DNA from: Flavobacteriales bacterium
GTDB lineage: Bacteria > Bacteroidota > Bacteroidia > Flavobacteriales_D > Crocinitomicaceae
DNA length: 64,000 nt
Direction: 5' to 3'
NCBI GenBank assembly: GCA_947447525.1
Contig: CANFJL010000007.1
Span: forward strand, 35,076 to 99,075
Part shown: piece by piece, positions 47,816 to 56,686 of the stretch
Numbering within the stretch: position 1 is the stretch's first letter
Layout: the number at the start of each line of letters is the position of its first letter
Program-made: the position numbers and the translations under genes
The notes under the pieces: generated by a model
Seen by the model: the letters and a program-made list of their open reading frames with translations, nothing else
What the model was told of the DNA's origin: nothing
Database searches by the model: none

Positions 47816-49963
47816 CTATTTATTGTTGTCAATTACATAATTCAAGACTTTTTCCATCAAATGCACTCTGTCCTTTCCTGTTACATTGTGTTTGTGCATT
47901 GGATATGGGAAGAAATCCATTTGAATCCCTAAATCAACAAATTTCTTAACCAGCGCATAATTATGTTGCATCACAACCACATCGTCTACTGTTCCATGAA
48001 TGAGCAATAAATCACCTTTAAGATTACCTGCATAATTAAGCAGTGAGGCTTTGGCATATCCCTCTTTATTTTCATCAGGCTGATCCATGTATCTTTCACC
48101 ATACATCGTTTCATAATACTTCCAATCTGTTACTGGACCACCTGCAACACCCACTTTAAAGGTTCCTGGCTGACGCAACATTAATGAGGTAGTCATGAAG
48201 CCGCCATAAGACCAACCATGAACAGCCAATCGATTGCTATCTATATAAGGCAAGGACTTTAAAAAAGAAACACCCGTCATCTGGTCTTGCATTTCAACTT
48301 CGCCCAATTGTCGGTGGATTTGAGATTCAAAAGCAAGTCCCCTTTCGCTTGATCCACGATTGTCTAAAGTATAAATGATATAACCTTGTTCCGCCATCCA
48401 ATACATCCAAAGATTCGCTCCATACAACCAAGAATTGGTAATCATTTGGGCATGAGGTCCACCATAGACATAAACCAAAACAGGATATTTTTTAGTAGGA
48501 TCAAAATTACTGGGTTGGATCATGCGATAATGTAAGGTAGATCCATCTTTCGCTTTAAGTTCGCCTAATTGAGCTTTTCCAATTTGAACATCATTCAATT
48601 TATCGGGAAGCGCTACCAGTAATTTAGCCATTTTTCCATTTGTGGTCGAAATTAGAGCCTTATGAGGAATAGAACCACTACTAAAAGCATCATAAACATA
48701 TTTTCCATCTGTAGAAACAGCCACTGAATGCGTACCCTCTTCCTTCGTTAATAGAGTTGTCTTACCAGTTTTCATTTCATAAGAATACGCCAAGGTATTC
48801 AATGGATTCTCTCCAGTAGCAGAATAATAGATACAATTACCATCCAAACTTGAACCAATTATATTTTTGATTACAAATTTATTGTTGGTCAATTGCTTTA
48901 TTAATTTTCCATTTAAGTCATAATAATACAGGTTATTATACCCATCTCTTTCAGAGATCCAGATAAAATTATTTGAAGTTTGGCTAGGGAAGAATGCAGG
49001 ATGTTCTGGCTCCGTCCAACTTGTACTTTGCTCCTCAAATAAAGTTTTTATAAACTTGCCGGTTTGCGCATCATATAGATTCAGGTGCATGTGATTTTGA
49101 GCACGGTTGACCTCTGCAATGAACAAGTATTGATCATCTGGTGTAAAACAAACATTGGTAAGATAGTCATCAACCGCACCTGTAGGAGAAATATAGACAG
49201 TAGTTTTATTCAGACAATTATATATTCCAACTTTAGGTTGCTCAGAAGCCTGTCCTGTCATGGGATATTTTATGGAAGTTAATGTTCCGGGGGTATCATT
49301 AATATTCAAAAGGGGATAATCATGCACTTTGCTTTCATCTTTTTGATAAAATGCCAATACATTCCCATTATGTGACCAAAAAATGCCGCCTGAAATTCCA
49401 AACTCATTGCGCGCAATACTTTGACCAGAAACAATATTCTTATCCTGATTGTTAGTAATAGCAATAGAAGCACCGTTCAATTCTTTTAGATAAAGATTAT
49501 TATCGATGGTATAAGCTAATTTTTTAGTTGCTGCATGAAACATCACATTTTCTGCCTCTTCATCAGCCCTAATGACCTCAGCGCCTGTTTTTGACTTTAA
49601 ATCCAAGAGATAATATTTTTGACCATCATTAAGGAAGCAATCGTTTAAGGTCTTCCATTCCAAGCTTGCTAATGAAGTTAAATTGGAGGATAATATTTGA
49701 TTAACTTCTGAGAGCGTCATCCATACATCTGGTGGAATATTGGTTGTTGATACAGTGACATTTGACTTATAAAGCGTTTTCATATCCTTACTGAGAAAGG
49801 AATATGAATTTGATTTTGGAAGCCATTGAAATGCAGTGATTCGTTCTGGACCATAAGCACGATATTGTTGACTTACAGCATCTTTCAATGTCAATTGCTT
49901 AACTTGACCAAAAGACAAAGCACTACCAAATAATAAGAATAAAATTGAGATTTTAATTTTCAT
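47816..49963 (-). CDS. Dipeptidyl peptidase IV (S9 family), exported
   Basis: 715 residues. Signal peptide 1-19 (ending SFGQ). Beta-propeller N-terminal domain (about 35-480) with the DPP IV double-Glu type region (FYQKDESKVHDYPLL), then a prolyl-oligopeptidase catalytic domain (about 490-715): Ser in VHGWSYGGFMTTS, Asp in GTVDDVVVMQ, His in PMHKHNVTG. It cleaves X-Pro and X-Ala dipeptides from peptide N-termini in the periplasm, a standard step of Bacteroidota peptide use. Starts 3 bases after the DUF2461 gene. Confidence 0.93.
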   Translation of the reverse strand: MKIKISILFLLFGSALSFGQVKQLTLKDAVSQQYRAYGPERITAFQWLPKSNSYSFLSKDMKTLYKSNVTVSTTNIPPDVWMTLSEVNQILSSNLTSLASLEWKTLNDCFLNDGQKYYLLDLKSKTGAEVIRADEEAENVMFHAATKKLAYTIDNNLYLKELNGASIAITNNQDKNIVSGQSIARNEFGISGGIFWSHNGNVLAFYQKDESKVHDYPLLNINDTPGTLTSIKYPMTGQASEQPKVGIYNCLNKTTVYISPTGAVDDYLTNVCFTPDDQYLFIAEVNRAQNHMHLNLYDAQTGKFIKTLFEEQSTSWTEPEHPAFFPSQTSNNFIWISERDGYNNLYYYDLNGKLIKQLTNNKFVIKNIIGSSLDGNCIYYSATGENPLNTLAYSYEMKTGKTTLLTKEEGTHSVAVSTDGKYVYDAFSSGSIPHKALISTTNGKMAKLLVALPDKLNDVQIGKAQLGELKAKDGSTLHYRMIQPSNFDPTKKYPVLVYVYGGPHAQMITNSWLYGANLWMYWMAEQGYIIYTLDNRGSSERGLAFESQIHRQLGEVEMQDQMTGVSFLKSLPYIDSNRLAVHGWSYGGFMTTSLMLRQPGTFKVGVAGGPVTDWKYYETMYGERYMDQPDENKEGYAKASLLNYAGNLKGDLLLIHGTVDDVVVMQHNYALVKKFVDLGIQMDFFPYPMHKHNVTGKDRVHLMEKVLNYVIDNNK

Positions 49964-49966
49964 GAG

Positions 49967-50632
49967 TTAAATAAATTGATTAAAAAATTGTTGCAGTGGT
50001 CGCCCTACCATAAAAGCATCAAAAAGTAGTTCATCTAAATTATCTTCTAAGATCGTTGCTGCAGGAAAGCTCTTATAAAAGTACCATTGTTTATTATAAA
50101 TAAGTTCTTGAATTTTTGCTTGTTCTCGTAATTCAGGTGAAATTATTTTATTTTTAGCACCTTGAATACTTCCAAATAGACTTAAAAAATTTGATTCTGT
50201 AATGATAGATTCAAATTCAGATAGATTTTGAGCAATCCCTTCCCGAATAGAGAGAATATCCTCTTTTTCCATTTCATAAATTCCACCATAAACTCTAAAG
50301 TGTTCGGGCGTCATTTCAAAATATACACCATCAATAGACTTACTTTTCTTCCCATTTGGAGCAATCACAGCAGAGCACATTAACTTGTAGGGAGTCTTAT
50401 CTTTTGAAAAACGAATATCACGATTAATACGAAAAACACAATCTTTTGATAATAAATCATTAAAAGATGGATCTAAGGCATTAAATTTACCAATCATATG
50501 TTGGGTAAAAGCGCTGAAAGGAACTTTTACATTTTTCTCATAGCGTTTACGGTTGATATCAAACCAATCTTTATTATTGTTAGCTGCGAGTTCTTGAAAA
50601 AATAAAAGATAGTCTTGAGAAAAAAATGCCAT
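49967..50632 (-). CDS. DUF2461 family protein
   Basis: 221 residues from ATG 50632. An in-frame extension to 50722 would add 30 residues but covers both divergent promoters, so I reject it. Family signatures: FFQELAANNNKDWFDINRKRYE, FRINRDIRFSKDKTPYKLMCSAVI, GGIYEMEKEDILSIREGI. Cytoplasmic, function unknown (a TIGR02453-type conserved protein). It heads the run with DPP IV and the glycosyltransferase. Confidence 0.87.
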   Translation of the reverse strand: MAFFSQDYLLFFQELAANNNKDWFDINRKRYEKNVKVPFSAFTQHMIGKFNALDPSFNDLLSKDCVFRINRDIRFSKDKTPYKLMCSAVIAPNGKKSKSIDGVYFEMTPEHFRVYGGIYEMEKEDILSIREGIAQNLSEFESIITESNFLSLFGSIQGAKNKIISPELREQAKIQELIYNKQWYFYKSFPAATILEDNLDELLFDAFMVGRPLQQFFNQFI

Positions 50633-50647
50633 ATAAAAAGATATAGA

Positions 50648-50655
50648 CAAACTTA
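50648..50655 (-). promoter_or_regulatory. -7 element for the DUF2461 operon
   Basis: Minus strand TAAGTTTG, a perfect TAnnTTTG, 15 bases before ATG 50632. Confidence 0.5.
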
Positions 50656-50683
50656 CTAAAATACGCGAAAAAGTGAGTATATA

Positions 50684-50714
50684 TTTGTATGAAAGAAATA
50701 AAATAGTATCTTTG
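50684..50714 (+). promoter_or_regulatory. Full Bacteroidota promoter for rpsF-rpsR-rplI
   Basis: TTTG at 50684-50687 and TATCTTTG at 50707-50714 are spaced 19 bases apart. This matches the Bacteroidota -33/-7 consensus and is the best promoter in the window. The leader to ATG 50752 is about 33 bases. Confidence 0.85.
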
Positions 50715-50751
50715 CAACCCAAAATAAATTATTAATTAATTGATTAACATT

Positions 50752-51102
50752 ATGAATTCTTACGAAACTGTTTTCATTTTAACTCCCGTTTTGTCTGATG
50801 ATCAGGCAAAGGAAGCAGTGCAGAAATTCGAAAATGAGATTAAGACCCTAGGTGGGACAATCAAGTTTTCAGAAAACTGGGGATTGCGCAAGTTGGCGTA
50901 CCCAATCCAGAAAAAATCGACTGGCTTCTACTTTTTAGTAGAGTTTCAAGCTGAAGGTACGGTTATTGCAGGTTTTGAACTGATGATGAAGCGCGACGAA
51001 AGAGTCTTGCGTTTCCTTACAGTACGAATGGATGTAGACCATGTAGCTTATGCTGAAAAAAGAAGAGCAAAATCTGGTAACACAGCCACTGCACAAGCAT
51101 AG
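50752..51102 (+). CDS. rpsF: 30S ribosomal protein bS6
   Basis: 116 residues from ATG 50752; a TTG at 50740 is in frame but adds only four residues. [27 protein letters not shown] and the [21 protein letters not shown] segment are bS6 signatures. It binds 16S rRNA with bS18, and the two can repress their own mRNA in other bacteria. The short leader shows no obvious S6:S18 binding hairpin. First gene of the rpsF-rpsR-rplI operon, which here lacks the ssb or priB gene found in some phyla. Confidence 0.97.
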   Translation: MNSYETVFILTPVLSDDQAKEAVQKFENEIKTLGGTIKFSENWGLRKLAYPIQKKSTGFYFLVEFQAEGTVIAGFELMMKRDERVLRFLTVRMDVDHVAYAEKRRAKSGNTATAQA

Positions 51103-51128
51103 TATTAACCCAGTAAAAAAACTAAAAA

Positions 51129-51389
51129 ATGTCAAACGATATCCGTTATCTAACCCCGATTAATATTGATATTAAGAAGGATAAATATTGCCGATTCAAA
51201 AAGAGCGGCATCAAGTTCATCGATTATAAAGACCCGAACTTTTTGTTGAAATTGATCAATGAACAAGGTAAAATTTTACCTCGTCGTATCACAGGAACAT
51301 CACAGAAGTTTCAAACACGAGTGAACAAAGCAATTAAACGTGCGCGTCACTTGGCTATATTACCATATGTTGGTGATATGTTAAAATAA
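51129..51389 (+). CDS. rpsR: 30S ribosomal protein bS18
   Basis: 86 residues. [19 protein letters not shown], the [17 protein letters not shown] motif and [14 protein letters not shown] are bS18 hallmarks. In Bacteroidota, bS18 with bS6 and bS21 is reported to cover the anti-Shine-Dalgarno end of 16S rRNA, in line with the lack of Shine-Dalgarno sequences here. 26 bases after rpsF with an A-rich gap. Confidence 0.97.
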   Translation: MSNDIRYLTPINIDIKKDKYCRFKKSGIKFIDYKDPNFLLKLINEQGKILPRRITGTSQKFQTRVNKAIKRARHLAILPYVGDMLK

Positions 51390-51421
51390 TCGATTGTAGA
51401 ACGAAAAATAGTATTTGAATC

Positions 51422-51868
51422 ATGGAAGTAATTCTAAAGAAAAATGTAGATAAATTGGGTTACGCAAACGAAATCGTTTCCGTAAAACCAGGTTATGGCC
51501 GAAATTTCCTTATTCCTCAGGGATATGCAGTTTTAGCTACAGCCAGTGCAAAAAAAGCACATGTTGACATGATGAAGCAAAAGTCTCATAAAGAGTCTAA
51601 AATGCTAATTGAAGCACAAGAAATTGCTGCTCAAATTGCAGAGCTCACGGTCACTATTTCAACCAAGGCTGGTGAAAATGGTAAGATTTTTGGATCTATC
51701 AACACTATACAATTAGCTGAGGCCTTGAAAAAAGCAGGTCATGACATTGACCGCAAATCATTAAAAATTAAAGATGAGCCGATTAAAGAAATCGGAACAT
51801 TTGAAGCTGAAGCACTTCTTTACAAAGGAGTTAAACAAACTTTCAAATTTGAAGTAATCAGCGAATAA
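51422..51868 (+). CDS. rplI: 50S ribosomal protein bL9
   Basis: 148 residues. The N-terminal EVILKKNVDKLGYANEIVSVKPGYGRNFLIPQ-type start (residues 2-34) is the rRNA-binding domain. A long connecting helix follows (about 45-75), then the C-terminal domain (AGENGKIFGSINTIQLAEAL). It ends the ribosomal operon at a strong bidirectional hairpin. Confidence 0.97.
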   Translation: MEVILKKNVDKLGYANEIVSVKPGYGRNFLIPQGYAVLATASAKKAHVDMMKQKSHKESKMLIEAQEIAAQIAELTVTISTKAGENGKIFGSINTIQLAEALKKAGHDIDRKSLKIKDEPIKEIGTFEAEALLYKGVKQTFKFEVISE

Positions 51869-51882
51869 TAAAACGCAATTCA

Positions 51883-51915
51883 AAAAAAGCCATTCTTTCG
51901 AGTGGCTTTTTTTTT
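51883..51915. terminator. Bidirectional terminator between rplI and the thioredoxin-like gene
   Basis: AAAAAAGCCATTC (51883-51895) pairs with 51900-51912 across a 4-base loop, with one G-U pair. T-runs follow on both strands, which suits the convergent neighbours. Confidence 0.88.
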
Positions 51916-51924
51916 GCTCATAAA

Positions 51925-52542
51925 TTATTTGAAGAATTGATTGATTTCATCCATGGCATCTACGCCAAAAGTATCATTGTGCCATGCTTTTACAACCATC
52001 TTGTTTTCAGACAGAATATAAGTAGGGAATTGACCTTCTGTTAATTTCAATAGGTCTTTATGTCGCACTAGATAACTTGAATGGTCTATTCGAACTTTAA
52101 CAAGACCAAATCCCTTCATTAGATTTAAATACTTATCTGCTTCTTTAGCATTAGAACATAGAACATTAATCTGTAAATTAATATGTTCATTTTTTTGCAT
52201 CATGGCAACTAAGGTTGAGGTTGCTTGTATACAATAAGGACATGTTGGCAACACATAGACACTTAATTTTTTCGCAGATGAAAATTCATTTTTAAGTTGA
52301 GGGCGATAAAAATCATTTGAAAAATCTCCGCTATATATGGGTGCGTATGCGAAATAAAGAGCAAACGGAAAAACTAATATTACAATAGAAATAAAAATCT
52401 TTATTGAATTTATTAGTTGAATTTTCTTAAAAAAATAAACCACCAACAGTATTCCAATAATGATGGAAAAGATAAAAGGAATCAATTTAGACCATGTCCA
52501 AGAAAACCCAATGTGAGAAAGAAAAATTTCTAAATTATTCAT
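51925..52542 (-). CDS. Membrane-anchored thioredoxin-like protein
   Basis: 205 residues. Two hydrophobic segments (about 20-37 and 48-68) are followed by an extracytoplasmic thioredoxin/glutaredoxin-like domain (about 90-205) with C101-x-x-C104 in VLPTCPYCIQATS and the cis-Pro-like EGQFPTYILSEN. Residues after it (FGLVKVRIDHS) match a thioredoxin second strand. A periplasmic thiol-disulfide role is likely. The start lies 5 bases after the T-run of the preceding lipoprotein's terminator. Confidence 0.75.
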   Translation of the reverse strand: MNNLEIFLSHIGFSWTWSKLIPFIFSIIIGILLVVYFFKKIQLINSIKIFISIVILVFPFALYFAYAPIYSGDFSNDFYRPQLKNEFSSAKKLSVYVLPTCPYCIQATSTLVAMMQKNEHINLQINVLCSNAKEADKYLNLMKGFGLVKVRIDHSSYLVRHKDLLKLTEGQFPTYILSENKMVVKAWHNDTFGVDAMDEINQFFK

Positions 52543-52551
52543 GCATTAAAA

Positions 52552-52569
52552 AAGGGGCTTGCGCCCCTT
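52552..52569 (-). terminator. Terminator of the small lipoprotein gene
   Basis: Stem AAGGGGC (52552-52558) with GCCCCTT (52563-52569), 4-base loop; on the minus strand it is followed by six T residues. It ends 5 bases before the start of the next gene (52542). Confidence 0.82.
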
Positions 52570-52586
52570 ACAATTAAATTGAAATC

Positions 52587-52805
52587 TTACTGAATTTCAC
52601 AATTATATGTAATCGTTCCTGTGGTAGCATCTCCATTATCACAAGCCGTTTTTGCATCTTTTTTCTTTCCAGTAATAGTAGAGGATGAAGAAGATGTTGG
52701 CAATGATCCTGAAGAATCCGTCATGGTACATTTACATGTGTAGTCTTTTGTGCATGAGGCTAAAAAAATTAAAGATAACCCTGAAATAAAAAATACTTTT
52801 TTCAT
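52587..52805 (-). CDS. Small Ser/Thr-rich lipoprotein
   Basis: 72 residues. Lipobox FLASC (Cys18) after a clear signal sequence. The mature part starts TKDYTCKCTMTDSSG, holds a run of Ser and three further Cys, and ends TYNCEIQ; disulfides C23/C25 with later Cys are possible. No family recognised. It has its own terminator, so it is probably a single-gene unit with abundant expression. Confidence 0.68.
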   Translation of the reverse strand: MKKVFFISGLSLIFLASCTKDYTCKCTMTDSSGSLPTSSSSSTITGKKKDAKTACDNGDATTGTITYNCEIQ

Positions 52806-52857
52806 AAGATAATAAGTTTAGTGTTTTACAATTATAAAAATAATTTTTGAATCTAAT

Positions 52858-53229
52858 TTAATCTTGATCTAAATTATCAAATGCTTTTTGTTTCAGTTTC
52901 GCTCTTTTATCCATTGCTTCAATAGTTTCTAACTCATTAGTAACATACATAGAATACCAAGCAATGGTTGCAGATGGAATTACATCGGTCATTGGCATCA
53001 TTTCCTCCAAGAACGTAAAAGCGGCCCACTTCAATTTCTTACCAAACAAAACATATACTAATATGGCAGATATTGGAGCAAGCACAAGATCGAATATCTC
53101 CCCAAAACCAGGGATTACATATGAAAGAACACCAAAAATATCTATAAATATTGCTGCTACCAACTTTAGAATTTTTTCGTTTTCATATTGCTTTTTAAGC
53201 TGACTTTTTCTTTTTTCAATTTCATTCAT
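52858..53229 (-). CDS. Small membrane protein of unknown function
   Basis: 123 residues. Two or three hydrophobic segments (about 22-45, 50-64, and a weaker 80-97 region), flanked by charged helices at both ends (KRKSQLKKQYENEK and AKLKQKAFDNLDQD). I do not recognise a family. It is on the minus strand, divergent from fabI, with 145 bases between, in which the only recognised element is the fabI -7 site. Confidence 0.6.
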   Translation of the reverse strand: MNEIEKRKSQLKKQYENEKILKLVAAIFIDIFGVLSYVIPGFGEIFDLVLAPISAILVYVLFGKKLKWAAFTFLEEMMPMTDVIPSATIAWYSMYVTNELETIEAMDKRAKLKQKAFDNLDQD

Positions 53230-53350
53230 AGCTCAGAGTATTTTTTTATAAAATTAATGTAAATATCATTTGAAAAATATAATTATTAAGGATAATAAGT
53301 TAATCTTCTGAATAATAAAAGAGAAACAAAAGTCACCTCAATATTTTTAT

Positions 53351-53358
53351 TAATTTTG
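53351..53358 (+). promoter_or_regulatory. -7 element for fabI
   Basis: TAATTTTG, a perfect TAnnTTTG, 16 bases before ATG 53375. Confidence 0.55.
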
Positions 53359-53374
53359 AAAAAAAATCATAACC

Positions 53375-54190
53375 ATGGCAAATAATTTATTAAAAGGAAA
53401 AAGAGGAATCATCTTTGGCGCTTTGAATGAGCAATCAATCGCTTGGAAAGTAGCAGAACAAGCACATGAAGAAGGAGCTGTATTTGTATTGACAAATGCT
53501 CCAATAGCTATGCGCATGGGTGAAATAAATAATTTAGCAAGTAAAACTGGAAGTCAAATCATTCCTGCAGACGCAACAAATGTGGAAGAATTAGACAACC
53601 TCATTACTCAAGCAATGGAAATCTTAGGAGGTAAAATTGATTTTGTTTTACATTCTATTGGTATGTCTCCTAATGTTAGAAAAGGAGTGCACTATACAGA
53701 GAGCAATTACAATTATTACGGTCAATCAATGGATGTATCTGCAATATCACTACATAAAACCTTAGCAACGCTATACAAGCACGAGGCGATGAATGAATGG
53801 GGATCTATTGTAGCTCTTAGTTACATAGCCGCTCAACGAATATTTCCTGATTATAATGATATGGCAGATGCGAAATCTTTACTAGAATCAATCGCTCGAT
53901 CTTTTGGATATCATTATGGAATCAAAAATAAGGTGCGAATTAATACTATTTCTCAGTCTCCTACAGTAACCACAGCTGGACAAGGAATAAAAGGTTTTAC
54001 TGAATTCATTAATTTTTCTGAACAAATGTCGCCCCTTGGAAATGCTTCTGCAATTGCTTGTGCTGACTATTGTATTTCAATGTTTTCTGATTATACGAAA
54101 TATGTGACGATGCAAAACCTATTTCATGATGGAGGCTTCTCTAATACAGGAGTAACACAACAAGTAATTGAAAAGTTTGGTAACGAATAA
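53375..54190 (+). CDS. fabI: Enoyl-[acyl-carrier-protein] reductase, NADH type
   Basis: 271 residues, normal for FabI. It performs the last reduction of each fatty-acid elongation round. NADH-binding GALNEQSIAWKVAEQ near the N-terminus, HSIGMSPNV after the nucleotide region, catalytic Tyr150 and Tyr160 with Lys167 (ALSYIAAQRIFPDYNDMADAKSLLE). The tyrosine/lysine spacing matches E. coli Y146/Y156/K163. The loop after RINTISQSPT differs from enterics, as in other Bacteroidota. It is a single-gene unit ending at a bidirectional terminator. Confidence 0.94.
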   Translation: MANNLLKGKRGIIFGALNEQSIAWKVAEQAHEEGAVFVLTNAPIAMRMGEINNLASKTGSQIIPADATNVEELDNLITQAMEILGGKIDFVLHSIGMSPNVRKGVHYTESNYNYYGQSMDVSAISLHKTLATLYKHEAMNEWGSIVALSYIAAQRIFPDYNDMADAKSLLESIARSFGYHYGIKNKVRINTISQSPTVTTAGQGIKGFTEFINFSEQMSPLGNASAIACADYCISMFSDYTKYVTMQNLFHDGGFSNTGVTQQVIEKFGNE

Positions 54191-54208
54191 AATATAAAAT
54201 TCCTTATA

Positions 54209-54244
54209 AAAAAAGCCCTAAAGAAATATCTTTAGGGCTTTTTT
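54209..54244. terminator. Bidirectional terminator between fabI and the DUF2490 gene
   Basis: A perfect 16-base-pair stem (54209-54224 with 54229-54244, loop AATA) around GCCCTAAAGA, with A and T tracts on the two sides. Confidence 0.93.
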
Positions 54245-54264
54245 ATTGTCCACTGGAGAGGCGA

Positions 54265-55023
54265 CTATTTTTTCTTGAATTTTGTGAAATCAATATTATA
54301 AGTGGTTGATAACCATAGTGTATGATTTCGTTCCACTTTAATGCCATCAGTTTTAAATACCATTTGATTTAAATAACCCAATTGGATATTAAAATTTGGA
54401 TTAAACCTCCACCCCAAAGCGGTAATAAATCGATTTTGATCTAATACATTTTTTGCGATACCCTTTCCAAAACCCAAGAAAACCTCATCATTAACATTTA
54501 AAAATAGGGTGTTATTCGCCATTTCCTTTCGACTCAAAGGAACATTGACCATCATACGATATCTAACTCGATTACGATAATTATCTTTTCCTTGCACAAA
54601 AGAACCAGAAGAATTACTCCAATTATCAATCAATCTTTGTTCCATCCGGTAGCGATGTTGCAGATCAAATCGACCATATTTAGCCTTTAAATTCAACTGT
54701 TCCCAGATACGATTTTCAGTGGTTTGGTGACTGATGGGCTGATCGCCATATTGGTAAGAAATAATGGAAGCATATCCAGCAGTAAAAGTAACATTTGGAT
54801 TCTGATAATATTCTAAACCCACCCTAGCTAAAGATTGCTGCCAATCGTTAAAAAAATCAGCTCTGCGCCATTGGTACTCCGTATGGACACCAAATTTTTT
54901 GCTTATTTTATGATTTCCAGTATACAAAACCCAAGCATGAGTTTGATTTGATATCATTTTTTGAGCAACGCTCCCTCCTACTAAAAATAGTAAAAGGGAT
55001 ATTGTTGTAATTAAATTTTTCAT
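54265..55023 (-). CDS. DUF2490 family exported protein
   Basis: 252 residues from ATG 55023; the open frame continues 36 codons upstream into the SulP gene, but the signal peptide (MKNLITTISLLLFLVGGSVAQ) fixes the start. It has the alternating beta pattern of an outer-membrane barrel (TWVLYTGNHKI-like, VHTEYQWRRADFF, DLQHRYRMEQRLI, YRNRVRYRMMVNVPL, FNIQLGYLNQMV) and ends in an aromatic-bearing strand (NIDFTKFKKK). DUF2490 proteins are predicted beta-barrels. It is one base after the SulP gene, so it probably serves the DAB/SulP system. Confidence 0.85.
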   Translation of the reverse strand: MKNLITTISLLLFLVGGSVAQKMISNQTHAWVLYTGNHKISKKFGVHTEYQWRRADFFNDWQQSLARVGLEYYQNPNVTFTAGYASIISYQYGDQPISHQTTENRIWEQLNLKAKYGRFDLQHRYRMEQRLIDNWSNSSGSFVQGKDNYRNRVRYRMMVNVPLSRKEMANNTLFLNVNDEVFLGFGKGIAKNVLDQNRFITALGWRFNPNFNIQLGYLNQMVFKTDGIKVERNHTLWLSTTYNIDFTKFKKK

Positions 55024-55024
55024 A

Positions 55025-56656
55025 CTATTTCTTTTTTCTTTTGGCAGCCAAATGATGCTTTGATTTACCAACATTTTTAAACTCTTCAATTCCTTTGATG
55101 TTAAGTGAACCACCCTCTGATTTGAAGTCATCTTTCAAATGATGTAAAGTTTCAATAACAGAATGATCCACTAACTTACAATGGGTCACATCCAAAGTTA
55201 CATTTTCAGTATATCCCAAAGAAATTATTTGCTTTTTAACTTTAATAAAATTGCTAAAAATAGCCGAGCCATTAACAGTAACCGTATTATTTACTATTTG
55301 AGACTTTGCTGAAAACAAACTTGACAAAGAAGCGCCTCTAGCTATGTGTAAAATTAATTTTAGCACAATTCCAGCTGCAATACCGATTAATAAATCAGTT
55401 GCTAAAGTAAAGATGATAGTCGTTATAAAAACAGCTATTTGATCCGCACCAATTTTTGCCATATGACCAAATTCTCTAGGATGCGCTAATTTCCAACCCA
55501 CTCCAATTAACATAGCGGCAAGGGCAGCTTTAGGAATTAAATCACTAAAAGTAACCGCGAAAATTAAAAACAATAGAATAAATACACCATGAAAGAAATT
55601 AGCCCATCTGGTCTTGGCACCATTACTAACATTAGCAGATGAACGTGCTACTTCACTGATCATCGGTAAACCACCCAATACGCCAGCAATAATATTACCT
55701 ATTCCTACCGCTATTAAATCCTTATTGGTATTGGATCTTCTTTTAAACGGATCCAACATATCGATGGCTTTCACTGTTAGCAATGCTTCTAGACTTCCAA
55801 CCAAAGCAAACATGATAACAAATTTAATAAATGTACCAGTTTGAGACATTCCGTCAAAGCTTACATTAACGCGCAAAATATCAGTTAGTCCTTCTTTAAA
55901 TTCTAATAGTGGTTTAAATCCTTTGATCACTTCTCCACTTGCTGTTTTTACATCAGCAATATTATGAATTCCAAAATACATGCCTAATGGAATAGCAACA
56001 ACTAAAACTACTAAAGCAGAAGGAATTTTTTTCAGTGCTTTAATCGGCAACATTGGCCAACCAAATACAATAGCCAAACTCACCAGACCCACAATGGCGA
56101 CATCTTTATGCATAAAGAAATTAGCAAAAGTATTTTTTAACTCCGCTAATAATTCTAAGGGTTCAACCATTGGCTTACCCGCTTCCGTAAGCGGATTCAT
56201 ACCAACAAGAATATGCAATTGTTTACTGATAATGATAATGCCAATTGCGGCAAGCATTCCATGCACAGCTGAAAGTGGAAAGAAATCACTTAATGAACCT
56301 AACTTCAACAATCCGAAAATTACTTGAAGTACACCCGCTACAACCACTGCCCCTAAAGCTAATTTCCAACCGAGATCAGAATTTCCATGACCCAATTCAG
56401 AAACCGCGCCAGCAACAATGACAATAAGACCTGCGGCGGGACCTTTTATTGTTAATAAAGAACCTGCGAATAAACTTACAACAAGTCCACCAATCATTGC
56501 AGTAATTAAACCATAAATTGGTGGGAAATCACTAGCCCCTGCGATACCCAAACTTAAGGGCAGTGCTAATAAGAAAACTAAAAAACCTGACATTGCGTCA
56601 CTTGAAAAATTTTGTTTCAAACCTTTGAAACCATCATTTGGAATATTTTTTTTCAT
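55025..56656 (-). CDS. SulP-family anion transporter with STAS domain
   Basis: 543 residues. Transmembrane core (about 15-435) with SulP marks: LALPLSLGIAGASDFPPIYGL, TIKGPAAGLIVIVAG, GSLEALLTVKAIDML, DLIAVGIGNIIAGVLGGLPMISEVARSSANVSNGAKTR. C-terminal STAS domain (about 450-530, VTLDVTHCKLVDHSVIETLHHL). SulP proteins carry sulfate, bicarbonate or other anions; next to dabA and dabB a bicarbonate role is likely but unproven. It follows dabB by 30 bases and precedes the DUF2490 gene by one base. Confidence 0.93.
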   Translation of the reverse strand: MKKNIPNDGFKGLKQNFSSDAMSGFLVFLLALPLSLGIAGASDFPPIYGLITAMIGGLVVSLFAGSLLTIKGPAAGLIVIVAGAVSELGHGNSDLGWKLALGAVVVAGVLQVIFGLLKLGSLSDFFPLSAVHGMLAAIGIIIISKQLHILVGMNPLTEAGKPMVEPLELLAELKNTFANFFMHKDVAIVGLVSLAIVFGWPMLPIKALKKIPSALVVLVVAIPLGMYFGIHNIADVKTASGEVIKGFKPLLEFKEGLTDILRVNVSFDGMSQTGTFIKFVIMFALVGSLEALLTVKAIDMLDPFKRRSNTNKDLIAVGIGNIIAGVLGGLPMISEVARSSANVSNGAKTRWANFFHGVFILLFLIFAVTFSDLIPKAALAAMLIGVGWKLAHPREFGHMAKIGADQIAVFITTIIFTLATDLLIGIAAGIVLKLILHIARGASLSSLFSAKSQIVNNTVTVNGSAIFSNFIKVKKQIISLGYTENVTLDVTHCKLVDHSVIETLHHLKDDFKSEGGSLNIKGIEEFKNVGKSKHHLAAKRKKK

Positions 56657-56686
56657 AACTATAATTTTTAAATAGATAAATAAACT

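Noticed and set aside
50633..50722. Longer DUF2461 start at 50722
   Set aside because: The extension spans both divergent promoters (50648-50655 and 50684-50714) and reads as random sequence.
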